DNA of 64,000 nucleotides from the NCBI GenBank assembly GCA_019823025.1, contig CP081940.1:930001-994000 (forward strand), in the 5' to 3' direction. The notes beneath the pieces were generated by a model, which was not told where the DNA came from, searched no databases, and saw nothing but the letters and a program-made list of their open reading frames with translations. The position numbers and the translations under genes are program-made. Below are positions 29,550 to 41,003 of this stretch, in pieces (the first letter of the stretch is position 1; every line of letters begins with the position of its first letter). Source of the DNA: Methylophilales bacterium (GTDB taxonomy: Bacteria > Pseudomonadota > Gammaproteobacteria > Burkholderiales > Methylophilaceae).

Positions 29550-30218
29550 TTGGGAAAATTTAATAATATAAAAGCAATCCTTTTTGATTTGGATGGCACA
29601 TTATTTGAAACAGCGCCTGAATTAGCTGAAGCAGTAAACTTAATGCTTAAAGATTTGGAAATGGCTGAATTAAAAACAAATGAAATTAAACGTTTCATTG
29701 GAAGGGGGGCTGAAAATCTTATCAAGCAATCAATAGAAGTTTCCTCAAAAAAAGATCCAACCCTTGTTTTTGCTAACGCTGAAAAATTATTTGCACACCA
29801 CTATTCATTAATTTCTGCAAATAGTCTCATGTATGAGGGGGTTGAAAAGTCTATTATTGACTTAAAGGCTAAAGATTTTCTTTTGGGGTGTGTTACAAAT
29901 AAACCCGCTATTTATACAGAAGCCTTAATGAATCATTCTAGGTTATCTGACTTTATGGATATAATCGTCTCAGGCGATACAACCGAGAAAAAGAAACCAG
30001 ATCCGCTTCCAATCTTACATGCACTCAACCAATTAAATATAGAACCTAAAGATGCGATTATGGTGGGTGATTCTGTTGTAGACATTGAGGCAGGATTTGA
30101 AGCAGGCACATATATCTTTACAGTGCCATACGGCTACCAATTTGGTGAGTCAATTATTTCTGATAAAGTAGATTATGCAATGTCAAATTTCAGCGAACTA
30201 ACTCAAATTATTAACTAA
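29550..30218 (+). CDS. gph: Phosphoglycolate phosphatase (HAD family)
   Basis: 222-residue HAD hydrolase with motif I LFDLDGTLFETA (residues 11-22), motif II in GCVTNKP, the conserved Lys in KKKPDPLP, and motif III MVGDSVVDIEAG. The start is TTG at 29550, two bases after the rpe stop; no ATG fits because motif I begins at residue 11. Standard role: removes 2-phosphoglycolate. The rpe-gph-trpE order is common in Betaproteobacteria. Confidence 0.9.
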   Translation: MGKFNNIKAILFDLDGTLFETAPELAEAVNLMLKDLEMAELKTNEIKRFIGRGAENLIKQSIEVSSKKDPTLVFANAEKLFAHHYSLISANSLMYEGVEKSIIDLKAKDFLLGCVTNKPAIYTEALMNHSRLSDFMDIIVSGDTTEKKKPDPLPILHALNQLNIEPKDAIMVGDSVVDIEAGFEAGTYIFTVPYGYQFGESIISDKVDYAMSNFSELTQIIN

Positions 30219-30219
30219 T

Positions 30220-31710
30220 ATGTTGTCAACTATTTCAAGACAAGAATTCGATAATTTTAAAAAAAATGGATTTAATAGAATTCCTTTGGTACTCGAATGC
30301 TTTGCGGATTTAGACACGCCATTATCTGTTTATTCAAAGCTAGCAAATGATCGTTATAGTTATTTGCTTGAATCGGCAGATGGAGGTAATAAACATGGGC
30401 GCTATTCCATTATTGGCTTGCCAGCAAAAGTTAGAATACAGATTAAAAAAGATAAAATTTTAGTTTTTAATGAAGATAAGGTCATAGATGAAATCTCTGA
30501 TAAAAATCCTTTAGATTTTATTGATAAGTTTATGAATCAGTTTAAAGCTCCACAAAATTTAGATTTACCAAGATTTTCTGGAGGTCTTGCTGGTTATTTT
30601 GGTTATGAAACGATTCAATACATCGAACCCAGATTAAGTAAAGAATTTTTAGAGGATAAGCTTGATCTACCTGACATACTTTTGATGCTATCAGATGAGG
30701 TTGTGGTTTTTGATAACGTCAGTGGTAAATTATATTTTGTAATCTACGTAGATGTGAAAACTCAAAATGCTTACGAAAAAGGTATCCTTCGCCTTAATGC
30801 TCTAGAGGAAAAATTAAAACAAGGGCCTTCACCTTATTTAATTGAGAAAAATAATTTTGATGATAAGTTGACTGAGGTTCGATCAGAATTTGGCGAAGAA
30901 AATTTTTTAGAAGCAGTTGAGAAAGTCAAAGAATACATAGTCAATGGAGATATTATGCAGGTTGTCTTATCTCAAAGGCTTAGCCAAACATTCAAATCTA
31001 ATCCACTATCTTTATATAGAACATTAAGAAATCTTAATCCCTCTCCTTATATGTATTTTTATAATATGGATGACCACTTCGTGGTAGGTGCATCTCCTGA
31101 AATATTGGTTACATTGGAGAAAAAGAAAGTGACTGTAAGACCTATAGCAGGAACAAGACCGAGAGGTAAGGATGAAAATGAAGATCTTGCTTTAGAAAAA
31201 GACTTACTCAAAGACCCTAAAGAAATTGCTGAGCATGTTCAACTAATGGATTTAGGGAGAAATGATATTGGACGAGTTTCTGAAACGTCTTCAGTCAAGG
31301 TAACTGATCATATGATTATTGAAAGATATTCTCATGTCATGCATATTGTTTCAAATGTCGAAGGCAAACTTAAAGATAAACTTTCTGCAATGGATGTTTT
31401 AAAAGCTACCTTTCCTGCAGGGACAGTTAGTGGCGCACCAAAAGTAAGGGCGATGGAAATCATTAATGAGTTAGAATCAACGAAACGGGGTGTTTATTCT
31501 GGTGCTGTTGGATACATTGGATTCGACGGTGATATGAACGTTGCTATCGCTATAAGAACTGCGGTCATAAAAAATCAAACACTATTTGTTCAGGCGGGGG
31601 CAGGTATAGTCTCAGACTCAATCCCCATGAATGAGTGGGTAGAAACACAAAATAAAGCAAAAGCGATTTTAAAGGCAGCCGAGTTAGTTCAAGCAAGGAT
31701 TACGGAGTAG
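30220..31710 (+). CDS. trpE: Anthranilate synthase component I
   Basis: Converts chorismate and ammonia to anthranilate, with ammonia from TrpG. The 496-residue protein has the feedback-type N-terminal LLESADGG region and the chorismate-binding domain with [41 protein letters not shown], and [18 protein letters not shown]. It starts one base after gph. I see no Trp leader peptide or attenuator in the tiny gap. Trp control, if any, must act further upstream or by feedback at the LLES site. Confidence 0.96.
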   Translation: MLSTISRQEFDNFKKNGFNRIPLVLECFADLDTPLSVYSKLANDRYSYLLESADGGNKHGRYSIIGLPAKVRIQIKKDKILVFNEDKVIDEISDKNPLDFIDKFMNQFKAPQNLDLPRFSGGLAGYFGYETIQYIEPRLSKEFLEDKLDLPDILLMLSDEVVVFDNVSGKLYFVIYVDVKTQNAYEKGILRLNALEEKLKQGPSPYLIEKNNFDDKLTEVRSEFGEENFLEAVEKVKEYIVNGDIMQVVLSQRLSQTFKSNPLSLYRTLRNLNPSPYMYFYNMDDHFVVGASPEILVTLEKKKVTVRPIAGTRPRGKDENEDLALEKDLLKDPKEIAEHVQLMDLGRNDIGRVSETSSVKVTDHMIIERYSHVMHIVSNVEGKLKDKLSAMDVLKATFPAGTVSGAPKVRAMEIINELESTKRGVYSGAVGYIGFDGDMNVAIAIRTAVIKNQTLFVQAGAGIVSDSIPMNEWVETQNKAKAILKAAELVQARITE

Positions 31711-31714
31711 TTTT

Positions 31715-32284
31715 ATGTTGTTAATGATAGATAACTATGACTCATTTACTTTTAACCTGGTGCAATATCTTGCAGAAATTGGACAAGAGGTTGAGGTTGT
31801 TCGAAACGATAAAATTTCTATTGAGGAAATTAATAAGTTAAATCCGCAGTATATTGTAATTTCTCCTGGCCCATGTACACCAAACGAAGCGGGTATTTCA
31901 CTCGAACTAATTGAGTCTTTTAAGGGGAAAATTCCTATTTTAGGAGTTTGTCTCGGGCATCAATCAATAGGACAGGCGTTTGGCGGAAAAATTATTCATG
32001 CACAGACTATTATGCATGGAAAAACCTCAAAAATATCTCATAACAGTAAAGGTGTATTTAGAGGCGTTAAAACCCCTTTCATTGCAACAAGATATCATTC
32101 CTTAGTCATTGATAGGGAATCCTTACCAAACTGTTTCGATATAACAGCTTGGACTGATGATAATGAAATTATGGGAATCAAACATAAAGAATTAGCAATT
32201 GAAGGTGTTCAGTTTCACCCAGAATCTATTTTGAGTGAGCACGGACATGACTTATTAAAAAACTTTTTAGATCAAAATGAGTAA
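31715..32284 (+). CDS. trpG: Anthranilate synthase component II (glutamine amidotransferase)
   Basis: 189-residue class I glutaminase delivering ammonia to TrpE. It shows [15 protein letters not shown] at the start, nucleophile Cys in [15 protein letters not shown], the TrpG-typical MHGKTS segment, and the His-Glu pair in [14 protein letters not shown]. In some bacteria the same protein also serves PabB; whether it does so here is unknown. It overlaps trpD by 8 bases. Confidence 0.96.
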   Translation: MLLMIDNYDSFTFNLVQYLAEIGQEVEVVRNDKISIEEINKLNPQYIVISPGPCTPNEAGISLELIESFKGKIPILGVCLGHQSIGQAFGGKIIHAQTIMHGKTSKISHNSKGVFRGVKTPFIATRYHSLVIDRESLPNCFDITAWTDDNEIMGIKHKELAIEGVQFHPESILSEHGHDLLKNFLDQNE

Positions 32285-33299
32285 TCACTTTACAAGCATT
32301 ATTAGCTCTCTTATGAACCAACAAGATTTATCTTTTGAGGATATGCAATTTGCTATGAACCAGATAATGTCTGGAGAGATAAACCCAATCCAAATTTCTG
32401 GTTTTATGGTTGCTCTTCAAATTAAAGGGCCAACAATTGATGAGATAGCTGCTGCGGCTGAGGTGATGAGAGAGGTTTCAAATAAAGTAAAAATAATAAG
32501 TAAGCAAAATTTGATTGATACTTGTGGGACGGGTGGCGATAGTCTACAAACTTTTAATGTATCAACACTTGCAGCCATTTTAGCTGCATCAGCAGGAGCT
32601 GTTGTTGCAAAGCATGGAGGCCGTTCTGTTTCATCAAAATCTGGTAGTGCGGATGTATTAGAATCATTGGGCGTAAATGTTAATTTAAATTTTTCTCAAC
32701 TTGGAAATCTTGTTGACGATATTGGTATTGGTTTTATGTTTGCCCCTAATTATCATCCTGCAATGAAACATGTTGCTCCTGTCAGGAAGGAATTAAAACT
32801 CAGGACCATTTTTAATTTACTTGGACCTTTAACCAACCCAGCCTCAGCAAAAAATCAAGTGGTTGGTGTTTATGGTAAAGAATTGACCATTGTTTTTACC
32901 GAAGTTTTGAAAAAACTGGGCAGTCATCATGTACTTTCCGTTCATGGTGATGATGGTATGGATGAGATATCAATTACGGGTAAAACATATATTGCCGAAC
33001 TTAAAAATGGAAAAATTTTAGAGTATGAATTTAACCCACAAGACTATGGATTTGAATTAGGAAGAATTGAAGATATTGAGGTTTCTGATATAGAAAGCTC
33101 AAAAAAAATGATGCTTGGTGTGTTGAACGGAGATAAAAATACGGCTCGCGATATTACAATTTTGAACGCAGGGGCAGCACTCTATGTTTCAGGTATCTGT
33201 AAAGATTTTGTGTCAGCTTTTGAGGTTTCAGCTCAAATGATTGATGAAGGCCTTGCCATTAAAAAACTTAAACAATTAATTAAAAAATCAAATGAGTAA
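32277..33299 (+). CDS. trpD: Anthranilate phosphoribosyltransferase
   Basis: 340-residue enzyme joining anthranilate to PRPP. Motifs: [17 protein letters not shown] (PRPP pyrophosphate loop), [20 protein letters not shown], and [20 protein letters not shown]. The length is normal. It overlaps trpG (8 bases) and trpC (8 bases), a tightly coupled series. Confidence 0.96.
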   Translation: MSNHFTSIISSLMNQQDLSFEDMQFAMNQIMSGEINPIQISGFMVALQIKGPTIDEIAAAAEVMREVSNKVKIISKQNLIDTCGTGGDSLQTFNVSTLAAILAASAGAVVAKHGGRSVSSKSGSADVLESLGVNVNLNFSQLGNLVDDIGIGFMFAPNYHPAMKHVAPVRKELKLRTIFNLLGPLTNPASAKNQVVGVYGKELTIVFTEVLKKLGSHHVLSVHGDDGMDEISITGKTYIAELKNGKILEYEFNPQDYGFELGRIEDIEVSDIESSKKMMLGVLNGDKNTARDITILNAGAALYVSGICKDFVSAFEVSAQMIDEGLAIKKLKQLIKKSNE

Positions 33300-34080
33300 T
33301 ATTTTAAATAATATTTTGGCGACAAAGTCTTTAGAAATTGCTGAAGCAAAAAAAAGTATTTCAATTGATCAACTTAAGAAAAAAATCTTAGAGCTTGATA
33401 AGCCAAGAGATTTTATCCATGCATTAAGAGAAAAACATTTAAACGCCGAAGCAGGTGTAATTGCTGAGATTAAAAAAGCCAGTCCATCTAAGGGAATTAT
33501 TAGAGAGAATTTTGACCCTATATTAATTGCGCAGTCATATGAGAAGGGAGGTGCCGCTTGCTTATCTGTCCTAACTGATAGAGATTACTTTCAAGGACAT
33601 CCTGATTTTATTAAGCAAGTGAAGTCAAGCACAAAACTTCCTGTATTGCGAAAAGATTTTATTATTGATCCTTATCAAATATATGAATCAAGAGCATTAG
33701 GTGCTGATTGTATCTTGTTAATTGTTGCTGCATTGGATTTAAAGAAAATGAAGGAATTAGAGATTATTGCAAATGATTTAGGTATGGCTGTATTAGTTGA
33801 ATCTCATGATCAATTAGAGTTAGATGCTGCGTTAGAATTAAATACACCATTAATTGGAATAAATAATAGAGATCTAAAAACATTTGAAGTGTCTTTAAAA
33901 ACATCAATTGATTTAGTCAAGACCATCAAGAATAGAATGCCTATTACTGAATCAGGAATTTTTAATCATGATGATATAAAATTGATGAATGAAAATCATA
34001 TTAATACTTTTTTAGTTGGGGAGGCTTTTATGAGACAAGCTGAGCCTGGCGAAGCACTTAAAGAACTTTTTTATAATTGA
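33292..34080 (+). CDS. trpC: Indole-3-glycerol phosphate synthase
   Basis: 262-residue TIM barrel that closes the indole ring. It has AEIKKASPSKGIIRENFDP (catalytic Lys), LRKDFIIDPYQIYESRALGAD, GINNRDLKTFEVSL, and ITESGIFNHDDI. It is a single-function TrpC, not fused to TrpF. trpF, trpB and trpA are not in this window. It is the last of the trp genes, 10 bases before hemB. Confidence 0.96.
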   Translation: MSNILNNILATKSLEIAEAKKSISIDQLKKKILELDKPRDFIHALREKHLNAEAGVIAEIKKASPSKGIIRENFDPILIAQSYEKGGAACLSVLTDRDYFQGHPDFIKQVKSSTKLPVLRKDFIIDPYQIYESRALGADCILLIVAALDLKKMKELEIIANDLGMAVLVESHDQLELDAALELNTPLIGINNRDLKTFEVSLKTSIDLVKTIKNRMPITESGIFNHDDIKLMNENHINTFLVGEAFMRQAEPGEALKELFYN

Positions 34081-34087
34081 GTTTTAA

Positions 34088-35663
<1,576 letters not shown>

Positions 35664-35678
35664 ATTTTTTTAACAAAA

Positions 35679-37964
35679 TTAGTTTATTACAAAGTATGAA
35701 TTATCAAACGGTGGATATTCTTCATAAAAATATTCGTAGAATCCATTTTCATCAGCGTTATTCATCATTCCTGTTTTTTTATTGATCTTATAAGGAATAA
35801 TACCTTCAGGTTTTACTAAATTTTTAATTGGATAATCTTTTAACAGAGGCCTCATATAATCAATCCAAATCGGTAAAGCGGCTCTTGAACCAGTCTCTTT
35901 ATTGCCTAATGATTTTGGTTGATCGTAGCCCATCCAAGTCACAGTCACTATGTCAGAATTAAACCCAGCAAACCAAGCATCCATTAAATCGTTTGTAGTA
36001 CCTGTTTTACCAGCAATATCAGGGCGTTTTAAAGTTTTAGCTTTTCTTGCAGTACCACTTTTAATGACCTCTTTTAATAAGTCATACATAATAAATGCAT
36101 TCCTAGGATCAATAATTCTTGGCGTTTCTTCATTAATCAACCCAGCCTGAAGTTTAATATTTCTCCCTTTAGAATCGATAATTCTATCAATATAATAAGG
36201 TGTTTTGAGGTAGCCACCATTTGCAAAAACACTGTAAGCTCTCACCATCTCCCAAGCTGTAGCTTCACCTACACCAAGCGCCATTGATAGATATGGTTTA
36301 TATTTGTTGGGGTTAAAGCCAAAGCGGGCAATATAATCAAGTGAATATTCAGGGCTAATATGTTTTAAAATCCTTATCGAAATCAGGTTTTTTGATTTTG
36401 CTAAACCCTCCCTAAGCCTGATCGGGCCTGAAAATTTTTCGTTATAGTTTTGAGGGACCCAATTTTCATTAGTGCCAAGATCTTTCGCCAATACTTCTAA
36501 AGGGCCATCATTAATTATTGTCGAAGGGGTAATTCCTTTTTCAAGCGCACTTGAAATAATAAATGGTTTGAAAATTGATCCGGGTTGACGGTGTGCTTGG
36601 GTCACATGATTAAATTTATTTTTCTTAAAGCTAAAGCCACCAACCAGCGCAACAATTGCACCAGTGTTTGGGTTCATTGAAATTAATGCGCTCTCAACTT
36701 CGGGAAGTTGAGTGACAACCCAATCCCTTTTCTTTTTATAAAACCTCATTACGGAGCCGGGCTTAATTAATTTTTCCTCTAGGTTTTCCTTAGCTAAATC
36801 TTTTTTTAATAAGCCTAAATTTTTTTTATAGATAGTGATGTACTGATTATTTTTCAAAAAAACTTCGATCTTGTAAGGCTGAGTTGATAAGACAATGCCA
36901 GGAATAAAATTATTATAAGTTTTAAAAGATCTCAAAGCCTTTTTTAAGTATTGTTTTTTTGTTTTTTTACCATTGAAGCTTTTGTCATTAAGATTAACAA
37001 ATCCCTCAGGAATTTTTAGGGGTTGTCGATTCATGTAATTAATAATGCCATTTTCGATTGCCTGATTTGCGACACTTTGATTCTTTTTCTTGATTGTCGT
37101 AATAACTTTTAAGCCACTTGTATAGATACTGTTGCCATATTCATCATGTAAAACTTTTCTTACCATTTCTGCAACGTAGTCGGCCTGAATTTCGTAACGA
37201 ATATTTTTTTCAACAAGATCAAGATGTTCTTCGAGTGCTAATATATATGACGGTCGATCAATGAAGCCATATTTATACATATTATTTAACACAGTATGTT
37301 GTCTTGCTATAGCTAAATCGGGATTAGATAAAGGGTTGTATCTACTAGGAGCCTTAGGCAACCCAGCCAATAGTGCAATTTCAGCTAGATTTAAATTCTC
37401 AAGTGACTTATTAAAATAAGTATTTGCAGCTGCGGAAAAGCCAAAAGATCTTTGCCCAAGGTAAATTTGATTAATGTAAAGTTCAAGAATTTCCTCTTTA
37501 GTTAATTTATTTTCAATTTTTAATGATAGAAGAATTTCATTAATTTTTCTTTTGAGCGTTTTTTCAGAGGACAAAAAGAAATTGCGAGCAACTTGCATTG
37601 TTATTGTGCTTGCACCTTCTCTACTCTGCCCTGTAAAATTTTTTATAGCCGCTCTTACTATGCCAATAAAATCAATGCCAGGGTGCTCAAAAAAACGCCT
37701 ATCCTCAATAGCTAAAATAGCATTTATCATTTTTTGAGGAACATTTTCTATGGCAATAAAATCCCTTCTTTCTTCACCAAATTCTTGAATGAGGTAATTA
37801 TCTTTTGTGAAAATTTGTAAAGGTTCCTTGGGGCGATATTTTGAAAGACTTTCAACATCAGGTAACGTTGGATATATTAGCGTTACAGTAAAAACTATAG
37901 TGGCTAAGCCCGCTATACCAATAAGAAATGTGAGCGTAAAGAAATTTTTTATCTTTGAAATCAT
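35679..37964 (-). CDS. mrcA: Penicillin-binding protein 1A (bifunctional transglycosylase/transpeptidase)
   Basis: 761-residue class A PBP. One membrane anchor lies at about 10-31. The glycosyltransferase GT51 domain has the catalytic Glu87 in EDRRFFEHPGID and GASTITMQVARNFF. An OB-like insert follows. The transpeptidase has GSIFKPF (active Ser), the SKN motif in LAKSKNLISIRI, and KTGTTNDLMDAWF. The length is a little under E. coli PBP1a. It is divergent from aroK across 107 bases, a common proteobacterial arrangement. Confidence 0.96.
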   Translation of the reverse strand: MISKIKNFFTLTFLIGIAGLATIVFTVTLIYPTLPDVESLSKYRPKEPLQIFTKDNYLIQEFGEERRDFIAIENVPQKMINAILAIEDRRFFEHPGIDFIGIVRAAIKNFTGQSREGASTITMQVARNFFLSSEKTLKRKINEILLSLKIENKLTKEEILELYINQIYLGQRSFGFSAAANTYFNKSLENLNLAEIALLAGLPKAPSRYNPLSNPDLAIARQHTVLNNMYKYGFIDRPSYILALEEHLDLVEKNIRYEIQADYVAEMVRKVLHDEYGNSIYTSGLKVITTIKKKNQSVANQAIENGIINYMNRQPLKIPEGFVNLNDKSFNGKKTKKQYLKKALRSFKTYNNFIPGIVLSTQPYKIEVFLKNNQYITIYKKNLGLLKKDLAKENLEEKLIKPGSVMRFYKKKRDWVVTQLPEVESALISMNPNTGAIVALVGGFSFKKNKFNHVTQAHRQPGSIFKPFIISSALEKGITPSTIINDGPLEVLAKDLGTNENWVPQNYNEKFSGPIRLREGLAKSKNLISIRILKHISPEYSLDYIARFGFNPNKYKPYLSMALGVGEATAWEMVRAYSVFANGGYLKTPYYIDRIIDSKGRNIKLQAGLINEETPRIIDPRNAFIMYDLLKEVIKSGTARKAKTLKRPDIAGKTGTTNDLMDAWFAGFNSDIVTVTWMGYDQPKSLGNKETGSRAALPIWIDYMRPLLKDYPIKNLVKPEGIIPYKINKKTGMMNNADENGFYEYFYEEYPPFDNSYFVIN

Positions 37965-38071
37965 GGAATTGATTTATATAAATTTTGTAATCGTAATAAG
38001 TATATTATAGAGCTGAACAGTATCATTAAAATTTTTAATTGATTTATAATTTTGTTTTGATTTAGCTTAAT

Positions 38072-38584
38072 ATGAAAAAATATAAAAATATTTACTTAAT
38101 AGGCCTGATGGGTTCAGGTAAAACTACTTTAGGTAAAATTCTGTCTAAAAAATTGGATAAACAATTTTATGACAGCGATCACGTTATTGAGGAAAAATTA
38201 GGGGTTAATGTGCCCATGATATTTGAATATGAGGGAGAGGCTGGTTTCCGCGAGAGAGAAAAAGTTATTCTAAAAGAGCTTGTGAGCAAACAAAATATTG
38301 TTTTAGCGACTGGGGGAGGTATTATTCTTTCAGAATCTAATCGTGATCTTTTAGCAAAAAACGGCATAGTAATATATTTGAAATCCAATCAAAAGGATTT
38401 GATTTTAAGAATGAAAAATGACAAAACTAGGCCATTATTAAAAAATGGCAACGTTGAATTAATTATTAAAAAATTATGTCAGGAACGAGAGCCCTTGTAT
38501 GAGGCGATAGCAGACTTCAAGATAGCCACAAAAAACAAAAGAATTCATGAAGTCATTAACGAAATTATTAGAGAAATAAATTAA
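38072..38584 (+). CDS. aroK: Shikimate kinase
   Basis: 170-residue P-loop kinase that phosphorylates shikimate. It has Walker A GLMGSGKTTLGK (11-22), shikimate-binding YDSDHVIEEK and EAGFREREK, and LATGGGIILSE. A TRPLL lid segment (RPLLKNG) follows. It begins aroK-aroB-dgt, 4 bases before aroB. Confidence 0.96.
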   Translation: MKKYKNIYLIGLMGSGKTTLGKILSKKLDKQFYDSDHVIEEKLGVNVPMIFEYEGEAGFREREKVILKELVSKQNIVLATGGGIILSESNRDLLAKNGIVIYLKSNQKDLILRMKNDKTRPLLKNGNVELIIKKLCQEREPLYEAIADFKIATKNKRIHEVINEIIREIN

Positions 38585-38588
38585 ATTT

Positions 38589-39668
38589 ATGAAAACTATT
38601 AATATTAAATTTGATGATCGAAGTTATCCTATATATATTGGTCAAGGTTTAATTTCAGATTATGAGCTAATAAGTCAACACTTACCCCATAAAAAAATTG
38701 TAATTATTACAAACGATCTTGTAGCTGATATCTACTTAGACCCACTTAAAAATTCTTTATCGCCTCACAAGGATGTAATCACTATCATCTTGCCTGATGG
38801 AGAAAAAAATAAAAATACGGATTCATTGAATATCATTTATTCTGAGCTGCTTAAAAATAAAGCGGATCGAAATACCACACTCATTGCCTTGGGAGGGGGT
38901 GTTATCGGTGATCTCACTGGCTTTGCGGCAGCAACTTTCATGAGGGGAATAAATTTTATACAGATACCGACCACATTACTTTCACAAGTCGACTCATCCG
39001 TGGGGGGTAAGACAGGCATTAATCATCCTTTAGGCAAAAATATGATAGGTGCTTTTTATCAACCAAAGTGTGTCATAACGGATGTGAATGTCTTGAGCTC
39101 ATTGCCTAGGCGAGAGCTATCAGCAGGTTTAGCGGAGGTTATTAAGTATGGCCTAATTAGAGATGTAAAATTTTTTGAGTGGTTAGAAGTTAATATTCAA
39201 TCGCTTGTTGCAATGAATCTAGACCTTTTAATTGAGGCCATATTGCGATCTTGTCAAAATAAAGCAGATGTTGTTGAGGCGGATGAATTTGAATCAGGTA
39301 TCAGGGCAATATTAAATTTAGGACACACTTTCGGGCATGCGATTGAAGTCGCACAAGGCTATGGTAACTGGCTTCATGGGGAAGCGGTAAGCGCAGGAAT
39401 GGTGATGGCAGCAAAGCTATCACAGGGCATGGATTGGTTATCAGATAAAGATGTAAAGCGAATCATTAAGCTGATAAAAAGTGCGGGGTTACCTACGAAA
39501 CCGCCTAGAATTACTGTTGAAAAATATTTAGAGTTAATGATGCTTGATAAGAAAACAAAGGACGGACAGATTAATTTAGTCCTTCAAAAATCAATTGGAG
39601 AAGCAGTCTTAACCAATACTTATGACCCCTCAAAGCTTAGCCAAGTCTTAGAACAATCTTCGCATTAA
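38589..39668 (+). CDS. aroB: 3-Dehydroquinate synthase
   Basis: 359-residue NAD- and Zn-dependent enzyme of the shikimate pathway. It has LPDGEKNKN, ALGGGVIGDLTGFAAATFMRG-type NAD loop (ALGGGVIGDLTGF), QIPTTLLSQVDSSVGGKTGI, and Zn ligands in GHTFGHAIE and NWLHGEAVS. It follows aroK by 4 bases; aroE is at 46528. Confidence 0.97.
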   Translation: MKTINIKFDDRSYPIYIGQGLISDYELISQHLPHKKIVIITNDLVADIYLDPLKNSLSPHKDVITIILPDGEKNKNTDSLNIIYSELLKNKADRNTTLIALGGGVIGDLTGFAAATFMRGINFIQIPTTLLSQVDSSVGGKTGINHPLGKNMIGAFYQPKCVITDVNVLSSLPRRELSAGLAEVIKYGLIRDVKFFEWLEVNIQSLVAMNLDLLIEAILRSCQNKADVVEADEFESGIRAILNLGHTFGHAIEVAQGYGNWLHGEAVSAGMVMAAKLSQGMDWLSDKDVKRIIKLIKSAGLPTKPPRITVEKYLELMMLDKKTKDGQINLVLQKSIGEAVLTNTYDPSKLSQVLEQSSH

Positions 39669-39680
39669 AGTTTCCCTCTG

Positions 39681-40796
39681 ATGAATCTAAAACCTTTCGC
39701 TGCTGACCCCCAAAAAAGTTTAGGTAGGCAATTTAAAGAAAACCCCTCAAAACTTCGAAATGACTTTCAAAGAGATCGTGACCGCATTATTCACTCCGGA
39801 GCTTTTAGGAGACTTGAATATAAAACACAAGTGTTTGTGAATCACGAAGGTGATATGTTTAGAACGCGCCTAACCCACTCACTGGAGGTTGCTCAAATTG
39901 CACGTGGCATTTCAAGAACTTTAGGGCTGCATGAGGATTTATCCGAAGCGATTGCGCTTGCTCATGACCTAGGGCACACCCCCTTTGGACATGCTGGACA
40001 AACTGCTTTAAATGAATGCATGAAAGCGTATGGTGGCTTTGAACATAACCTTCAATCATTAAGAATTGTTGATTCTTTAGAGAATGATTATGTTGATTAT
40101 AAAGGTCTTAATCTGACCTTTGAGACAAGAGAGGGCATTTTAAAACATTGTTCAAAAAAAAATGCTCTTAAATTAGGTGATGTGGGAAAGCGTTTTATTC
40201 AAAAGACTCAGCCATCCCTAGAGGCTCAGTTGGTCAATTTTGCTGATGAGATAGCTTATAACCACCACGATATTGATGATGGCTTCCGTTCCGGATTACT
40301 CACATTTAAGCAATTACAAGAGGTTCTATTTTTTAATGAAATATGTTCAGAGATAAAATCTGAATCACCATTAATTAATAATAGACAATGTATGAGGGCA
40401 ACTATTCGTCGCATGATGAATATTTTTATTATGGACCTATGTGAACAATCTCAAGGTCGAATAGACAAAAAAGACCTTAATTCAATTGGTGATGTTCGTA
40501 ATGCAGATAGAATCATTGCTTTGTCAGTAGATATGACAAAAAAACAACAAACATTAAGGCAATTTTTAAGAGAAGAGCTTTATCTGCACCCTCGAGTGCA
40601 GGTCATGACAGACAACGCCTACAATGTGATTAATTCGATATTTGAAAAATTAATGCAAAATCCTGAACTTATTAATATAACAAAGGCGCATAGTCAAAAT
40701 GAGCTAGCTATTCTAGTTTCCGATTATATTGCAGGAATGACAGACCGTTTTGCGCTTCAAACCTTCGAAAAATTTTGTCAAAGTAAAACTTCCTAA
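39681..40796 (+). CDS. dgt: Deoxyguanosinetriphosphate triphosphohydrolase-like protein
   Basis: 371-residue HD-domain protein. Metal-binding motifs are TRLTHSLEVAQIAR (first His), ALAHDLGHTPFGHAGQ (HD pair) and FADEIAYNHHDIDDG (late Asp). The length is that of the short dGTPase-like family that follows aroB in many Betaproteobacteria, and is shorter than E. coli Dgt. Likely hydrolyses dNTPs to nucleosides and triphosphate to tune dNTP pools; substrate unproven. It is 12 bases after aroB. Confidence 0.92.
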   Translation: MNLKPFAADPQKSLGRQFKENPSKLRNDFQRDRDRIIHSGAFRRLEYKTQVFVNHEGDMFRTRLTHSLEVAQIARGISRTLGLHEDLSEAIALAHDLGHTPFGHAGQTALNECMKAYGGFEHNLQSLRIVDSLENDYVDYKGLNLTFETREGILKHCSKKNALKLGDVGKRFIQKTQPSLEAQLVNFADEIAYNHHDIDDGFRSGLLTFKQLQEVLFFNEICSEIKSESPLINNRQCMRATIRRMMNIFIMDLCEQSQGRIDKKDLNSIGDVRNADRIIALSVDMTKKQQTLRQFLREELYLHPRVQVMTDNAYNVINSIFEKLMQNPELINITKAHSQNELAILVSDYIAGMTDRFALQTFEKFCQSKTS

Positions 40797-40902
40797 CATA
40801 TTTACTTATCCCTTTATAAACTAAGAAATAATGCATTTTTCATGGAAATTGTTGCATTTATGCGACAAAATGATAAAAATGTACCAAAAAAAGACAAAAA
40901 AC

Positions 40903-40932
40903 TTGCGATGGACTATTAATCTAGTAGATAAT
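40903..40932 (+). promoter_or_regulatory. Candidate sigma-70 promoter of the porin gene
   Basis: TTGCGA (40903-40908), 18-base spacer, GATAAT (40927-40932) gives a plausible -35/-10 pair about 70 bases before the porin ATG. The rest of the 207-base upstream region is AT-rich, with two TGCATTT copies (40833-40839 and 40853-40859) that could be regulator half-sites. Confidence 0.45.
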
Positions 40933-40940
40933 ATACCTAA

Positions 40941-40964
40941 TTTCTTAAGGTTTTTTTTAAGAAA
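40941..40964 (+). other. 5'-UTR stem-loop of porin mRNA
   Basis: TTTCTTAA (40941-40948), loop GGTTTTTT, TTAAGAAA (40957-40964): a perfect 8-bp stem at the predicted 5' end of the porin transcript, about 40 bases before the ATG. A hairpin close to the 5' end could stabilise a very abundant mRNA, as known for outer-membrane protein mRNAs elsewhere. Confidence 0.45.
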
Positions 40965-41003
40965 GTGAAAAGCTTTAAAAATTTTTAAATCAAGGAGAAA
41001 CAT

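Noticed and set aside
30180..30219. Tryptophan leader peptide and attenuator before trpE
   Set aside because: trpE starts one base after gph; there is no space and no Trp-rich short frame.
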